A stretch of DNA of 6,838 nt from an uncultured Prevotella sp. (GCA_934256705.1 CAKQPF010000100.1:1-6838); one strand, 5' to 3'; numbered from the stretch's first letter, positions 1-6,418 are shown. Translations and numbers: made by a program. The notes: a model not told the origin generated them from the sequence alone.

Positions 1-25
1 GTAACGCGCCCGACACAGTGGCGGA
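1..25 (+). repeat. P repeat, copy 1 (5' part cut off by the window edge)
   Basis: The first 25 bases match the right half of the P repeat seen at 3311-3340: loop, right stem arm CGCCCGA, then the tail ACACAGTGGCGGA. The left arm would lie just outside the window. It is followed by heptads and a Q tail, as in the other composite copies. Confidence 0.8.
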
Positions 26-40
26 CTCCGCTTCGATAAA

Positions 41-77
41 AGGGAAGAGGGAAAGGGGGGAAATCGCGCTGACGCAG
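41..77 (+). repeat. Heptad run plus Q tail of the composite repeat, left copy
   Basis: Three 7-nt units (AGGGAAG, AGGGAAA, GGGGGGA) run straight into AATCGCGCTGACGCAG. The right-hand locus at 6604-6640 has the same arrangement (AGTGAAG, AGTGAAA, AGTGAAA, then the identical 16-mer), including the G-then-A alternation at the end of the first two units. The stretch from here to the terminator at 209 is purine-rich. I see no gene in it; the open frame across 18-203 is low-complexity (Arg, Glu, Met) and not convincing. Confidence 0.7.
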
Positions 78-208
78 AGGGAGCACTCGCATGGATACAC
101 ATACATTATATATAATAGGGAAAACAAAAGGGAGGAAGAGAGAGGGATGATGGAGATGATAATGAGAAGAACGAGGGAGAGAATGGAGAGGATGGTGATA
201 TGAAAACG

Positions 209-243
209 AAAAAAGCAGCAGCCGGAGGGGCTACTGCTTTTTT
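209..243 (-). terminator. Intrinsic terminator of secDF (possibly bidirectional)
   Basis: The outer stem pairs AAAAAAGCAG (209-218) with CTGCTTTTTT (234-243). The inner stem pairs AGCC (220-223) with GGCT (229-232) around a 5-nt loop. It begins about 35 bases past the secDF stop. The position between the two stems (219/233) is a G-U wobble in minus-strand RNA but a C-A mismatch in plus-strand RNA, which favours use by secDF. The T-runs on both sides would allow termination in either direction. Confidence 0.9.
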
Positions 244-277
244 CTTTGATTTTTATTGATGTCGTTAGTTCATTGGA

Positions 278-3259
278 TTACTCCTGAGTCTCATTCTCCT
301 TGATCTTACGACCGAGGGTGAGATATGCTGTAGGAGCAGCAATGAAGATAGAAGACAGAGTACCGAAGAATACACCGAGAATCATAGCGAATGAGAAGCT
401 GCGGATGGAATCACCACCGAGGATGAAGATACAGAGCAGCACGAGCAATGTGGAAACGGATGTATTGATGGTACGAGCCAGAGTCTGGTTGACAGAATCA
501 TTGAATGTGATCTGATAATCCTGCTTCTTGTGGAGACCGAGGTTCTCACGGATACGGTCGAATACTACCACCTTATCGTTGATAGAGTAACCGATCACAG
601 TAAGAATAGCACCGATGAAGGTCTGGTCGATCTCAAGACTCCAAGGCACGAGGTCATAGAGAGCAGAGTAGAAGCCGATAACGACTACTGTATCTACGGC
701 GAGGGCAACGATAGAGCCTACAGAGAAGGCTACGTTGCGGAAGCGCACAAGGATATAGATGAAGATTGCGATGAGGGCAACCAACACGGAGATGATGGCT
801 CCATATGTGATATCCTTAGCTACAGAAGGACCTACCTTAGTAGAAGAAATGATGGAACCGCCTTCGCGAACGTCAGGGTTCTTGAATGCGTCAACGCTTT
901 CCTGCTTTACGAATCCAGCCTTCTTGAGGCAGTTGTAGAGTTTTGTCTCGCACTCGTCGTCGATGGTAGCGCTGTTAGACTCAATCTTGTAGTTGGTAGA
1001 TACACGGATGGTCTTGCCGTCAGTACCGATAGCGATAGCGTTGGTGTTGGAACCAGCGAACTCTTCAGCGAGGATAGGACGAACCTGCTCTGGCTCTACA
1101 GGAGTTTCGAAAGTCACTACATAGTTGCGACCGCCAGTGAAGTCGATGGACTGTGAGAGTCCACGAACAGCGAAGCAAGCGATGAATGCCACGATAGCGA
1201 TGCCATAGATGGTGTAGCTCTTCTTGTAAGAAGACATGAACTTGAACTTGGTATTCTGGAGAATAGAACGTCCGAAGCTGAGGTTGAGCCACTTGTCCTT
1301 TGCCATACGGTTCTCATAAACGATACGAGTAAGGAATACGGCAGTGAAGAATGAGCATACGAGACCGATGATCCAAGTGGTAGCGAAGCCCTTGATAGGA
1401 CCAGTACCGATGGTAAGGAGGATGATACCTGTGATGAGGGATGTGAGGTTTGAGTCGAAGATAGCGGAGAAAGCATTGCTATAACCTGCTGCAAGAGCCT
1501 GCTTCATGCCGAGACCACGACGAAGTTCCTCCTTGATACGTTCATATATGAGCACGTTAGCATCGACGGCGGTACCGAGTGTCAGCACAATACCGGCGAT
1601 ACCAGGCATTGTCAGAGCGGACTGGAACGATGCGAGAATACCGAGGGTGAAGAAGAAGTTGACCACGAGGGCAGCATCAGCCATGAGACCTGGGATAGCA
1701 CCGTACATGTAGATCATGTAGAGGCAGAGGAGGACGAAAGCGATGCCGAATGACCACATACCCTGCTGGATGGACTGGGCACCGAGAGTAGGACCTACGA
1801 CCTCTTCCTGAACGATACGAGCAGGAGCAGGCATACGACCTGACTTCAATGTGTTGGCGAGGTCCTTGGTATCTTCGATGGTGAAGTTACCGGTAATCTG
1901 TGAGTTACCGCCAGCGATTTCGCCGTGAACCATAGGAGCGGAGTAAACAGTATTGTCGAGAACGATGGCGATAGCCTTGCCAGCGTTAGCCTTTGTGAGG
2001 GCTGCCCAGAGGCGAGCACCTTCTGTATTCATTGACATGCTTACGCAAGGACGGCCAGTGGTGTGGTCGAATTCATCCTTTGCGTCAACGATAACGTCAC
2101 CTTCGAGCGGAGCGCGACCGTTGCTGGATGTCACCTTGAGGGCATAAAGCTCATAGATGTTCTTGTTTTCCTCAGACATTGGCTTAGCACCCCAGAGGAG
2201 CTTGACGTCAGAAGGGAGCACCTTCTTGGCCTCGTCGCTGTAGATGATGGCATTGACAGCAGCGGTGTCACGAACGTGAGCGTAACCTACGAGGCTGTAA
2301 GCAGAACCACCAACAGGCTGGAATACAGAGAAGAGCGGATGCTGCTTCTTGGCGAGCTCGCTCTTGGCATCGTTAGCCTTGGCAACAGCAGCCTTATTGT
2401 CTTCCTTCTTGAGTTCGAACTTAGGCTGTGCCTCAGTCTTCTCAGCGGCAGCAACTTCAGTCTTTGCGCTGTCAGCAACCTCAGCCTTTGCAGTGTCAGC
2501 CTTCTCAGAACCTGCATTGGCAGCGAGCTGGTCGAGCTGTGAGAGGTAAGGAACGATTTCCTGAGAATTGTATGTCTCCCAGAATTCGAGGTTAGCAGAA
2601 CCCTGGAGGAGCTTACGTACTCGCTCCGGCTCACGGATACCAGGCATTTCAACCATGATACGTCCGTCCTGTCCTTCGAGCTTCTGGATGTTAGGCTGTA
2701 CTACGCCGAACTTGTCGATACGGTTGCGAACGACATTGAAAGAGTTGTCGATGGCAGACTGCACCTCGCTGCGGAGTACAGAGATAACCTGCTTGTCGGT
2801 GCTCTGTGTGCTAACCTTGCCCTTGAGCTGCTGTGTAGCGAAGATTTCAGCGAGACGATGTCCCGGTGCGTTCTTCTGATAAGCTTTCACGAAGAGCGAG
2901 ATGAAATCACTCTGACTTGTCTCCTCTTCCTTCTTAGCCTCTTCCATAGACTTTACGAAAGCAGCGTCAGACTTGTGGTCTGCGAGCACTTCGATAACGT
3001 CAGGAACGCTGATTTCGAGGATTACATTCATACCGCCTTTAAGGTCAAGACCGAGTCCGATCTGAGTCTCCAAGCAGTTCTTGTAAGAGTAGATGCCGAG
3101 ATACTTAACAGAATCCTTGTAGTCCTGCTGGGCAATAGGATCCTCAATCTTGGCAGCCTGGCTGTCATAGTAGCTTGTAGCTACGGAGAATGACAGGTAG
3201 AAGATGCTTGCAAGCGTCAAAAGGATGGCGGTTACAATTACAATTCCTTTGTTTTGCAT
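278..3259 (-). CDS. secDF: Fused protein translocase subunit SecD-SecF
   Basis: This 993-residue inner-membrane protein should assist SecYEG and SecA in protein export by using the proton gradient to pull substrates out on the periplasmic side. The SecD half has TM1 at about 5-27, the signature GLDLKGG at 70-76, a large periplasmic region, then TM helices from about 501 to 645. GTAVDANVLIYERIKEEL at 562-579 carries D566, which by alignment matches the proton-pathway Asp of TM4. The SecF half starts with a TM at about 681-700, followed by IDFTGG (705-710) and five further helices from 817 to 978. These include GYSINDKVVVFDRIREN (890-906, D895) and the conserved Arg of LART (R929). The Met start follows an A-rich leader with no Shine-Dalgarno, usual for the phylum. 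Fusion of the two subunits is common in Bacteroidetes. An Ala/Lys/Glu-rich stretch (about 250-305) interrupts the periplasmic domain. The gene appears monocistronic, with its own promoter and terminator. Confidence 0.97.
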   Translation of the reverse strand: MQNKGIVIVTAILLTLASIFYLSFSVATSYYDSQAAKIEDPIAQQDYKDSVKYLGIYSYKNCLETQIGLGLDLKGGMNVILEISVPDVIEVLADHKSDAAFVKSMEEAKKEEETSQSDFISLFVKAYQKNAPGHRLAEIFATQQLKGKVSTQSTDKQVISVLRSEVQSAIDNSFNVVRNRIDKFGVVQPNIQKLEGQDGRIMVEMPGIREPERVRKLLQGSANLEFWETYNSQEIVPYLSQLDQLAANAGSEKADTAKAEVADSAKTEVAAAEKTEAQPKFELKKEDNKAAVAKANDAKSELAKKQHPLFSVFQPVGGSAYSLVGYAHVRDTAAVNAIIYSDEAKKVLPSDVKLLWGAKPMSEENKNIYELYALKVTSSNGRAPLEGDVIVDAKDEFDHTTGRPCVSMSMNTEGARLWAALTKANAGKAIAIVLDNTVYSAPMVHGEIAGGNSQITGNFTIEDTKDLANTLKSGRMPAPARIVQEEVVGPTLGAQSIQQGMWSFGIAFVLLCLYMIYMYGAIPGLMADAALVVNFFFTLGILASFQSALTMPGIAGIVLTLGTAVDANVLIYERIKEELRRGLGMKQALAAGYSNAFSAIFDSNLTSLITGIILLTIGTGPIKGFATTWIIGLVCSFFTAVFLTRIVYENRMAKDKWLNLSFGRSILQNTKFKFMSSYKKSYTIYGIAIVAFIACFAVRGLSQSIDFTGGRNYVVTFETPVEPEQVRPILAEEFAGSNTNAIAIGTDGKTIRVSTNYKIESNSATIDDECETKLYNCLKKAGFVKQESVDAFKNPDVREGGSIISSTKVGPSVAKDITYGAIISVLVALIAIFIYILVRFRNVAFSVGSIVALAVDTVVVIGFYSALYDLVPWSLEIDQTFIGAILTVIGYSINDKVVVFDRIRENLGLHKKQDYQITFNDSVNQTLARTINTSVSTLLVLLCIFILGGDSIRSFSFAMILGVFFGTLSSIFIAAPTAYLTLGRKIKENETQE

Positions 3260-3309
3260 TTTTTTGATTAGTTTTTTTTATTTATTTTGTTTTTTGTTTT
3301 TTCTATTTC
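3260..3309 (-). promoter_or_regulatory. A-rich translation initiation region of secDF
   Basis: On the minus strand the roughly 50 bases before the ATG are almost only A with some T and C (ending CTAATCAAAAAA-ATG) and contain no GGAGG-like motif. Bacteroidetes ribosomes commonly start on unstructured A-rich leaders without Shine-Dalgarno pairing. This supports the chosen start and suggests strong initiation. Confidence 0.6.
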
Positions 3310-3310
3310 T

Positions 3311-3340
3311 ATCGGGCGGTAACGCGCCCGACACAGTGGC
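3311..3340 (+). repeat. P repeat, copy 2 (hairpin)
   Basis: A perfect 7-bp stem, TCGGGCG (3312-3318) with CGCCCGA (3325-3331), encloses a 6-nt loop, GTAACG. The tail CACAGTGGC follows. It lies inside the predicted secDF leader. It is not a terminator: neither strand has a T-run after the hairpin. Confidence 0.85.
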
Positions 3341-3348
3341 TCTTCTTA

Positions 3349-3406
3349 AATGAAGAATGAAGAATGAAGAACGAAGAATGGCTTGCGCCGTTGGGATTCT
3401 TGCTTC
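3349..3406 (+). repeat. Heptad run plus Q-like tail, middle copy
   Basis: Four tandem units (AATGAAG three times, then AACGAAG; 3349-3376) follow P copy 2 after a 9-nt spacer. A diverged Q tail follows, containing GCGCCGTTGGGATTCTTGCTT split across 3385-3405. Its right part, GTTGGGAT plus CTTGCTT, matches 6640-6656. The order of parts is as at the two other loci. Confidence 0.65.
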
Positions 3407-3421
3407 TTTCCTTTCCCTTCT

Positions 3422-3453
3422 ATCGGGCGGTAACGCGCCCGACACAGTGGCGA
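3422..3453 (+). repeat. P repeat, copy 3 (hairpin)
   Basis: It matches copy 2 through stem, loop and the tail ACACAGTGGC (arms 3423-3429 and 3436-3442). It sits about 110 bases from copy 2, after the Q-like tail, so copies 2 and 3 bracket one composite unit. Confidence 0.85.
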
Positions 3454-3465
3454 CCGCTTGGGAAT

Positions 3466-3496
3466 ATTGGCGATGATGCGCCCGATACGGTGGCGA
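3466..3496 (+). repeat. P repeat, copy 4 (degenerate), in a 43-bp tandem duplication
   Basis: The right arm CGCCCGA and a tail close to the family (TACGGTGGCGA) are kept, but the left arm is decayed (ATTGGCG), leaving only about four solid pairs. TGGCGACCGCTTG recurs at 3448 and 3491, and the match extends to 22 of 25 positions with period 43, which points to a local tandem duplication. Confidence 0.6.
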
Positions 3497-3590
3497 CCGC
3501 TTGAGAGTGTTGGCGGGCTATTTGCCTTAAGAAACACATGTTGACAGCAGCGTTGTTAGTATATAAACCTTGGTTTTAGGTCCTATCCAT

Positions 3591-3680
3591 CAGGGTACAA
3601 TACACCCTACATATGCGCATACAACGTGCAAAGGTAATTATTTTTCCTCAATTTCGGAAATTTCACAGGGTAAAATACAC
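3591..3680. repeat. Pair of 15-nt direct repeats flanking the secDF promoter
   Basis: CAGGGTACAATACAC (3591-3605) and CAGGGTAAAATACAC (3666-3680) differ at one base and lie 75 bases apart. They sit on either side of the predicted -7 element at 3629-3636. The first copy continues into CCCT, giving a small dyad AGGGT...ACCCT (3592-3608). A further dyad, AATTTC-G-GAAATT (3650-3662), overlaps the expected -33 position. These could be operator sites for an unknown regulator; the function is inferred from placement only. Confidence 0.4.
3629..3660 (-). promoter_or_regulatory. Predicted promoter of secDF
   Basis: On the minus strand TACCTTTG (3636-3629) fits the Bacteroidetes -7 consensus TAnnTTTG exactly and lies in the frequently seen context TTACCTTTGCA. 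The -33 position, 19 bases further out (3660-3656), reads TTTCC, a partial match. I found no other -7 match between here and the secDF start, so the leader would be about 360 nt and include P copies 2-4. Confidence 0.65.
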
Positions 3681-3774
3681 TTTTTTCCATATAAAAAGGT
3701 GGAAAAGGGATGATTTGTGCTGTAAAAAAGACTGTTAAAAGGCAGAAAAGTGATGTTCAGGTGTCTGTTTTGTC

Positions 3775-3810
3775 AAAAAGGCGGCATTGGCAGGATGTCC
3801 CTGCCAGCCG
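3775..3810 (-). terminator. Intrinsic terminator of the rhomboid-EEP operon
   Basis: The upper stem pairs GGCAGG (3789-3794) with CCTGCC (3800-3805) around a 5-nt loop. The lower stem pairs CGGC (3782-3785) with GCCG (3807-3810). Five T residues follow on the minus strand (3779-3775). The hairpin begins directly after the TGA stop of the EEP gene. Confidence 0.85.
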
Positions 3811-4896
3811 TCATCTGTTCCATTTTATCCATCCTACCAGAGGGAAATGGTCGGACCTTTTGCACGTCTTGTCTATATGACAATCGAAAGGCGTCATGTC
3901 GCTGGAGCACATCATGTTGTCTATGCGCACATACATACCATTCCTATGGTAGGTGAAACCGGGTCCTTTGGCTGTGGCTATATAGCAGTCTGTCAAGTCT
4001 TTTGCGATGGTGCGGTGGGCATAAGAGAGGGGGATGTCATTGAAGTCACCGCACAATATGATGCTTCTTCCCTTGTGAAGGCTTATGAATGTGGCAATGG
4101 CATCAGCCTGTGCAGCGCGTATCTTGGCTGCGTTGACGAGTTTTCTTGCCACGAATTTTGACTCGCCCTTTATTCCTCCGTTCTTCACTCCGCCTTTCAC
4201 CACGTCGCCAAAGTGCTCCTTTTCCTCGGTGGAGAAATGGTTTGTCTCAAGATGATTGTTGACCACGATGAGTTCCTTGCCGTTGACATTGAGGAAGAAA
4301 GCGGCAGACAGATTGCCTTTCGACTCATATTTTATCATCTCATGCCTTACGATGGGAAACTTGCTGAGCAAGAGTATCTTGTTCCCGCACCATTCAGAGC
4401 TGGTCCTGTAGGGCATTACAGGCTTGATGATGGAGTCGAATTCCTGCTCCATCCACGGGGAGATGCCTGATTCCTGGAGGCATACTATGTCGCAATCCGC
4501 CTCTGCGATGTAATTGAGGACATCGCGTCTTGCCTCTGCACGTTCCTCGTCCGTGGCTTCATATTCTGAGTATCCGAACTGCCACGTGTTGAAAGTCATC
4601 ACCTTCAGGCTTCCTTCCGGGGCTTCCTGACCGAGGTTGAGTGGGCAGAATTTCATCACCGGACTGTAGCAGAGGACGAATCCGGCGAATGGAAGTAGGA
4701 GACAACGCTTGCTGACCACCATCCATACTGCGATGAAAACGACGTTGAGAAGGGCGAGGAAGGGGAAAGCGTAGCCTGCGATGGCGAGGAATCCCCACGT
4801 CCTCGGGTCGAGGATGTCTGCAAAACCAGTCAGCAACATACCGATGATAACCAGTATGTTGAGCACGGCGAACGTCTTTGTAGCTATTCTTTTCAT
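3811..4896 (-). CDS. Membrane-anchored endonuclease/exonuclease/phosphatase (EEP) family protein
   Basis: This 361-residue protein has three predicted N-terminal TM helices (about 8-27, 36-60, 64-84) followed by an EEP (DNase I-like) fold from about residue 96. The metal and catalytic motifs are all present: N103 in MTFNTW, E142 in LQESG, H215 in NNHLETN, D284 and N286 in GDFND, D326 in RIDN, and D349-H350 in SDH. It should therefore be an active metal-dependent phosphoesterase, probably at the membrane. The substrate cannot be read from the sequence, since the family covers nucleases, lipid and sugar phosphatases. Its ATG follows the rhomboid TAA with no gap, so the two are very likely co-transcribed and translationally coupled. 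A Gly/Lys-rich loop (about 232-246) follows the NNH motif. A DNA repair nuclease is less likely because of the TM anchor. Confidence 0.9.
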   Translation of the reverse strand: MKRIATKTFAVLNILVIIGMLLTGFADILDPRTWGFLAIAGYAFPFLALLNVVFIAVWMVVSKRCLLLPFAGFVLCYSPVMKFCPLNLGQEAPEGSLKVMTFNTWQFGYSEYEATDEERAEARRDVLNYIAEADCDIVCLQESGISPWMEQEFDSIIKPVMPYRTSSEWCGNKILLLSKFPIVRHEMIKYESKGNLSAAFFLNVNGKELIVVNNHLETNHFSTEEKEHFGDVVKGGVKNGGIKGESKFVARKLVNAAKIRAAQADAIATFISLHKGRSIILCGDFNDIPLSYAHRTIAKDLTDCYIATAKGPGFTYHRNGMYVRIDNMMCSSDMTPFDCHIDKTCKRSDHFPLVGWIKWNR

Positions 4897-5862
4897 TTAC
4901 TTTCTGCTTGCCTCAAAGAGTTTTTTCTTCTCCTCAGCCGAGAGACTGGCATAGCCGGAGCGTCTTATCTTGTCGAGGATAGCGTCGATTTCAGCCTCCT
5001 CCTGCTTGCGTCTTGCGTTATAGTCCCAGTCGCTCTGGTGGGTGGAAGTGCTGTGGAAACCGCCTTTTCCTGCATTTGCGTCACTGGCTTTGTCCTCACG
5101 GTCGAGGTGCATCCATTTGCGTATGCGTCCGAGTATGGTGGCTGAATCGTCACGCTGGGCGGTGCCCTGATATGTATTCCATCCGGCGAATGTGCTCTGT
5201 CGCCTTGCAGTGGAGCGCCAATGGCGTATGAGGAAGAATCCGAAGAGCATGCCTCCGAGGTGTGCCACGTGTGCTACTCCGTCGCCTGAGCTTTCGAAAG
5301 CCATGACGAGCTCGATGACGATATAGCCCATGACGAACCATTTCGCCTTGATAGGGAACGGAATCGGGATAATGAACATCTTCTCCTCCGGATATGTCAT
5401 GCCGAATGCGAGAAGGATGCCGTAGATGCTTCCGGATGCTCCCACCGTGGTCCATGCGTTGAGCATCTCAGGTGCGGCCGGGTCTATGGTCTTGATGCGG
5501 ATGATCTGCCCGATGGTGGCTCCCTGGGAAGAGAGATCGAGGAAGACGCTGCCGAACTGTGCCAGCTCCTGCAGGAGTCCGGCTCCTATGCCGCACACGA
5601 GGTAATAGATGATGAAACGCTTGGGTCCCCACGTCCTCTCCATGACGCATCCGAACATCCAGAGCGCGAACATATTGAAGAAGAGATGTGTCCATCCACC
5701 GTGCATGAACATATATGTGACCAACTGATAGATGTGGAACTGGCTTGCCTGCCAGTAATGCAGCCCCATCAACGAAGTCAATGATGGCATCACGAGCGAT
5801 AGGAAGAAGATTACCACATTTGCTAAAAGCAGGTTCTTGGTGACGTATGGCATACTGTGCAT
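4897..5862 (-). CDS. Rhomboid family intramembrane serine protease
   Basis: This 321-residue protein should cleave transmembrane substrates inside the inner membrane. The rhomboid signature H54-x4-H59-x3-N63 lies in MHGGWTHLFFN. The catalytic serine is S143 in GASG, and the partner histidine is most likely H201 in AHVAHLGG, so the Ser-His dyad is complete. About six TM helices span 10-213. A loop of some 35 residues (about 102-136) precedes the catalytic helix. The tail from 214 is cytosolic and charged, and ends in a helical segment (EIDAILDKIRRSGYASLSAEE nearby, 291-311) of a kind common in Bacteroidetes rhomboids, possibly the DUF6576 domain. The start at 5862 gives MHSMPYVTK; M4 (5853) is an alternative, as no Shine-Dalgarno decides between them. 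It is the first gene of a two-gene operon with the EEP protein. Its natural substrate is unknown. Confidence 0.95.
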   Translation of the reverse strand: MHSMPYVTKNLLLANVVIFFLSLVMPSLTSLMGLHYWQASQFHIYQLVTYMFMHGGWTHLFFNMFALWMFGCVMERTWGPKRFIIYYLVCGIGAGLLQELAQFGSVFLDLSSQGATIGQIIRIKTIDPAAPEMLNAWTTVGASGSIYGILLAFGMTYPEEKMFIIPIPFPIKAKWFVMGYIVIELVMAFESSGDGVAHVAHLGGMLFGFFLIRHWRSTARRQSTFAGWNTYQGTAQRDDSATILGRIRKWMHLDREDKASDANAGKGGFHSTSTHQSDWDYNARRKQEEAEIDAILDKIRRSGYASLSAEEKKKLFEASRK

Positions 5863-6023
5863 ATTGTCGATAGTGTTGTTTTATTATGGGTTTTGGGATA
5901 TATACCTTGGCATCAAGCGTCTGATACTTGGGGTATTGGTGTCTAATTGCTGTGGTCGTGGTCCTGTCTGCCGGTGTTATCCTGACGCAATGAGTTTCGC
6001 CACAGAGATTTGTAATCAGAGTA

Positions 6024-6031
6024 CAAAATTA
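6024..6031 (-). promoter_or_regulatory. Predicted -7 element of the rhomboid-EEP operon promoter
   Basis: TAATTTTG on the minus strand (6031-6024) fits TAnnTTTG. No clear TTTG is seen 19-21 bases upstream, so the match is partial. It lies just after the terminator of the small transcript, where an operon promoter is expected, and implies a leader of about 155 nt (5863-6017). That leader has no gene I can support. Confidence 0.5.
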
Positions 6032-6105
6032 CGAAAAATAAATTTGATAGCATAGATAAAGCGTGAAAAAAGGTGAGGTATTAAATATTTTTCAGTTTTT
6101 GGGAC

Positions 6106-6138
6106 AAAAAAAAGGGAGGTGGATTCACATCTACCTCC
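6106..6138 (-). terminator. Intrinsic terminator of the small transcription unit
   Basis: In minus-strand RNA GGAGGT pairs with ACCTCC (6138-6133 with 6120-6115), then an A-C mismatch, then GAT with ATC around the loop GTGA. One C and eight T residues (6113-6106) follow. No T-run follows on the plus strand, so it serves minus-strand transcription only. Confidence 0.88.
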
Positions 6139-6192
6139 TGAATACAATTACTAAAACCAATCTAAACTACTAACCTATTATTTTCAAAATCC

Positions 6193-6341
6193 TTTACCTT
6201 TTGGCTCTTACAGGTTGTTGTGCAACAATGAAACGATTCCGCATATCGTTGAAACAGCAACCAAACAGAGCATTAATCCTGTTGCAAAATCTATTACCAT
6301 AGTTAATCCTGTTATTAATACAATTTTTTTACCTTTTGGCT
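6193..6341 (-). repeat. 14-nt direct repeat inside the small transcript
   Basis: AGCCAAAAGGTAAA on the minus strand occurs exactly at 6341-6328 and 6206-6193, 135 bases apart, before and after the 30-codon ORF. An 11-nt repeat, AACAGGATTAA, also occurs twice, at 6313-6303 and 6283-6273. Confidence 0.75.
6208..6300 (-). CDS. Possible 30-residue hydrophobic small protein
   Basis: The ORF starts with the first ATG of the predicted transcript and ends in TAA at 6208. The peptide begins MVIDFATGLML and ends SLLHNNL. Residues 5-26 are almost all hydrophobic or small (Leu, Val, Ala, Ile, Gly, Cys), enough for one TM helix. No Shine-Dalgarno is seen; the preceding bases are AT-rich, which is acceptable in this phylum. 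I recognise no family. It may be a genuine small membrane peptide or a chance frame in an RNA gene. Confidence 0.3.
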   Translation of the reverse strand: MVIDFATGLMLCLVAVSTICGIVSLLHNNL

Positions 6342-6347
6342 AATCCC

Positions 6348-6384
6348 GTCAGTAGTTTCAGCGTTTCCGCCTCCACTTTCTGAC
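6348..6384 (-). other. Structured hairpin near the 5' end of the small transcript
   Basis: In minus-strand RNA GTCAG pairs with CTGAC, AGT with ACT, and GCG with CGC, closed by a GAAA tetraloop. A symmetric GGAG/TGAA internal loop lies between the last two stems and could form G-A pairs. GNRA loops and purine-rich internal loops are typical of folded RNAs. It begins about 28 nt after the predicted start site. Confidence 0.45.
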
Positions 6385-6418
6385 CTTGAGATTTTTGTTA
6401 TCCTTTTCAAATCTGATG

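Larger units (their letters stand above)
6106..6412 (-). ncRNA. Predicted small transcript of about 300 nt, non-coding RNA or small-peptide mRNA
   Basis: A canonical Bacteroidetes promoter and an intrinsic terminator bound this unit on the minus strand, with a start expected near 6412. Inside are a 5' hairpin (6348-6384), a 14-nt direct repeat (6328-6341 and 6193-6206), a 30-codon ORF (6208-6300) and an AT-rich 3' part before the terminator. No larger gene fits. The compact architecture resembles independently transcribed small RNAs. The Rfam family Bacteroidales-1 also has this promoter-to-terminator layout, but I cannot confirm membership from sequence alone. Whether it acts as RNA or as a peptide message is open. 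Confidence 0.55.

Noticed and set aside
18..203. 61-codon frame on the plus strand at the left edge
   Set aside because: It starts inside P copy 1, runs through the heptads and Q, and encodes low-complexity Arg/Glu/Met sequence. Repeat content explains it better than a gene.
530..1156. 208-codon open frame on the plus strand
   Set aside because: It lies wholly antisense to the SecF part of secDF, whose motifs are unmistakable. The translation shows no recognisable domain and is explained by the codon bias of the opposite strand.
2063..2542. 159-codon open frame on the plus strand
   Set aside because: It is antisense to secDF across the SecD periplasmic region and has no supporting promoter or motif.
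3312..3331. P hairpins as transcription terminators
   Set aside because: No T-run follows the stem on either strand at any copy.
3311..3520. Clustered P repeats as a possible CRISPR array
   Set aside because: Spacing is irregular, the spacers contain heptads or duplicated sequence, the copies are degenerate, and no cas gene is present.
3541..3567. TTGACA followed by TATAAA, resembling an E. coli sigma-70 promoter on the plus strand
   Set aside because: The spacer is only 15 bases, Bacteroidetes use a different consensus, and no plus-strand gene follows.
5884..5913. Short upstream frame (MPRYISQNP) in the rhomboid leader
   Set aside because: Nine codons with no special codons or structure to suggest attenuation; it is likely to occur by chance.
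5837..6055. 72-codon plus-strand frame overlapping the rhomboid start
   Set aside because: It is partly antisense to the rhomboid N-terminus and its leader, with no plus-strand promoter. The hydrophobic N-terminal part mirrors the opposite strand.
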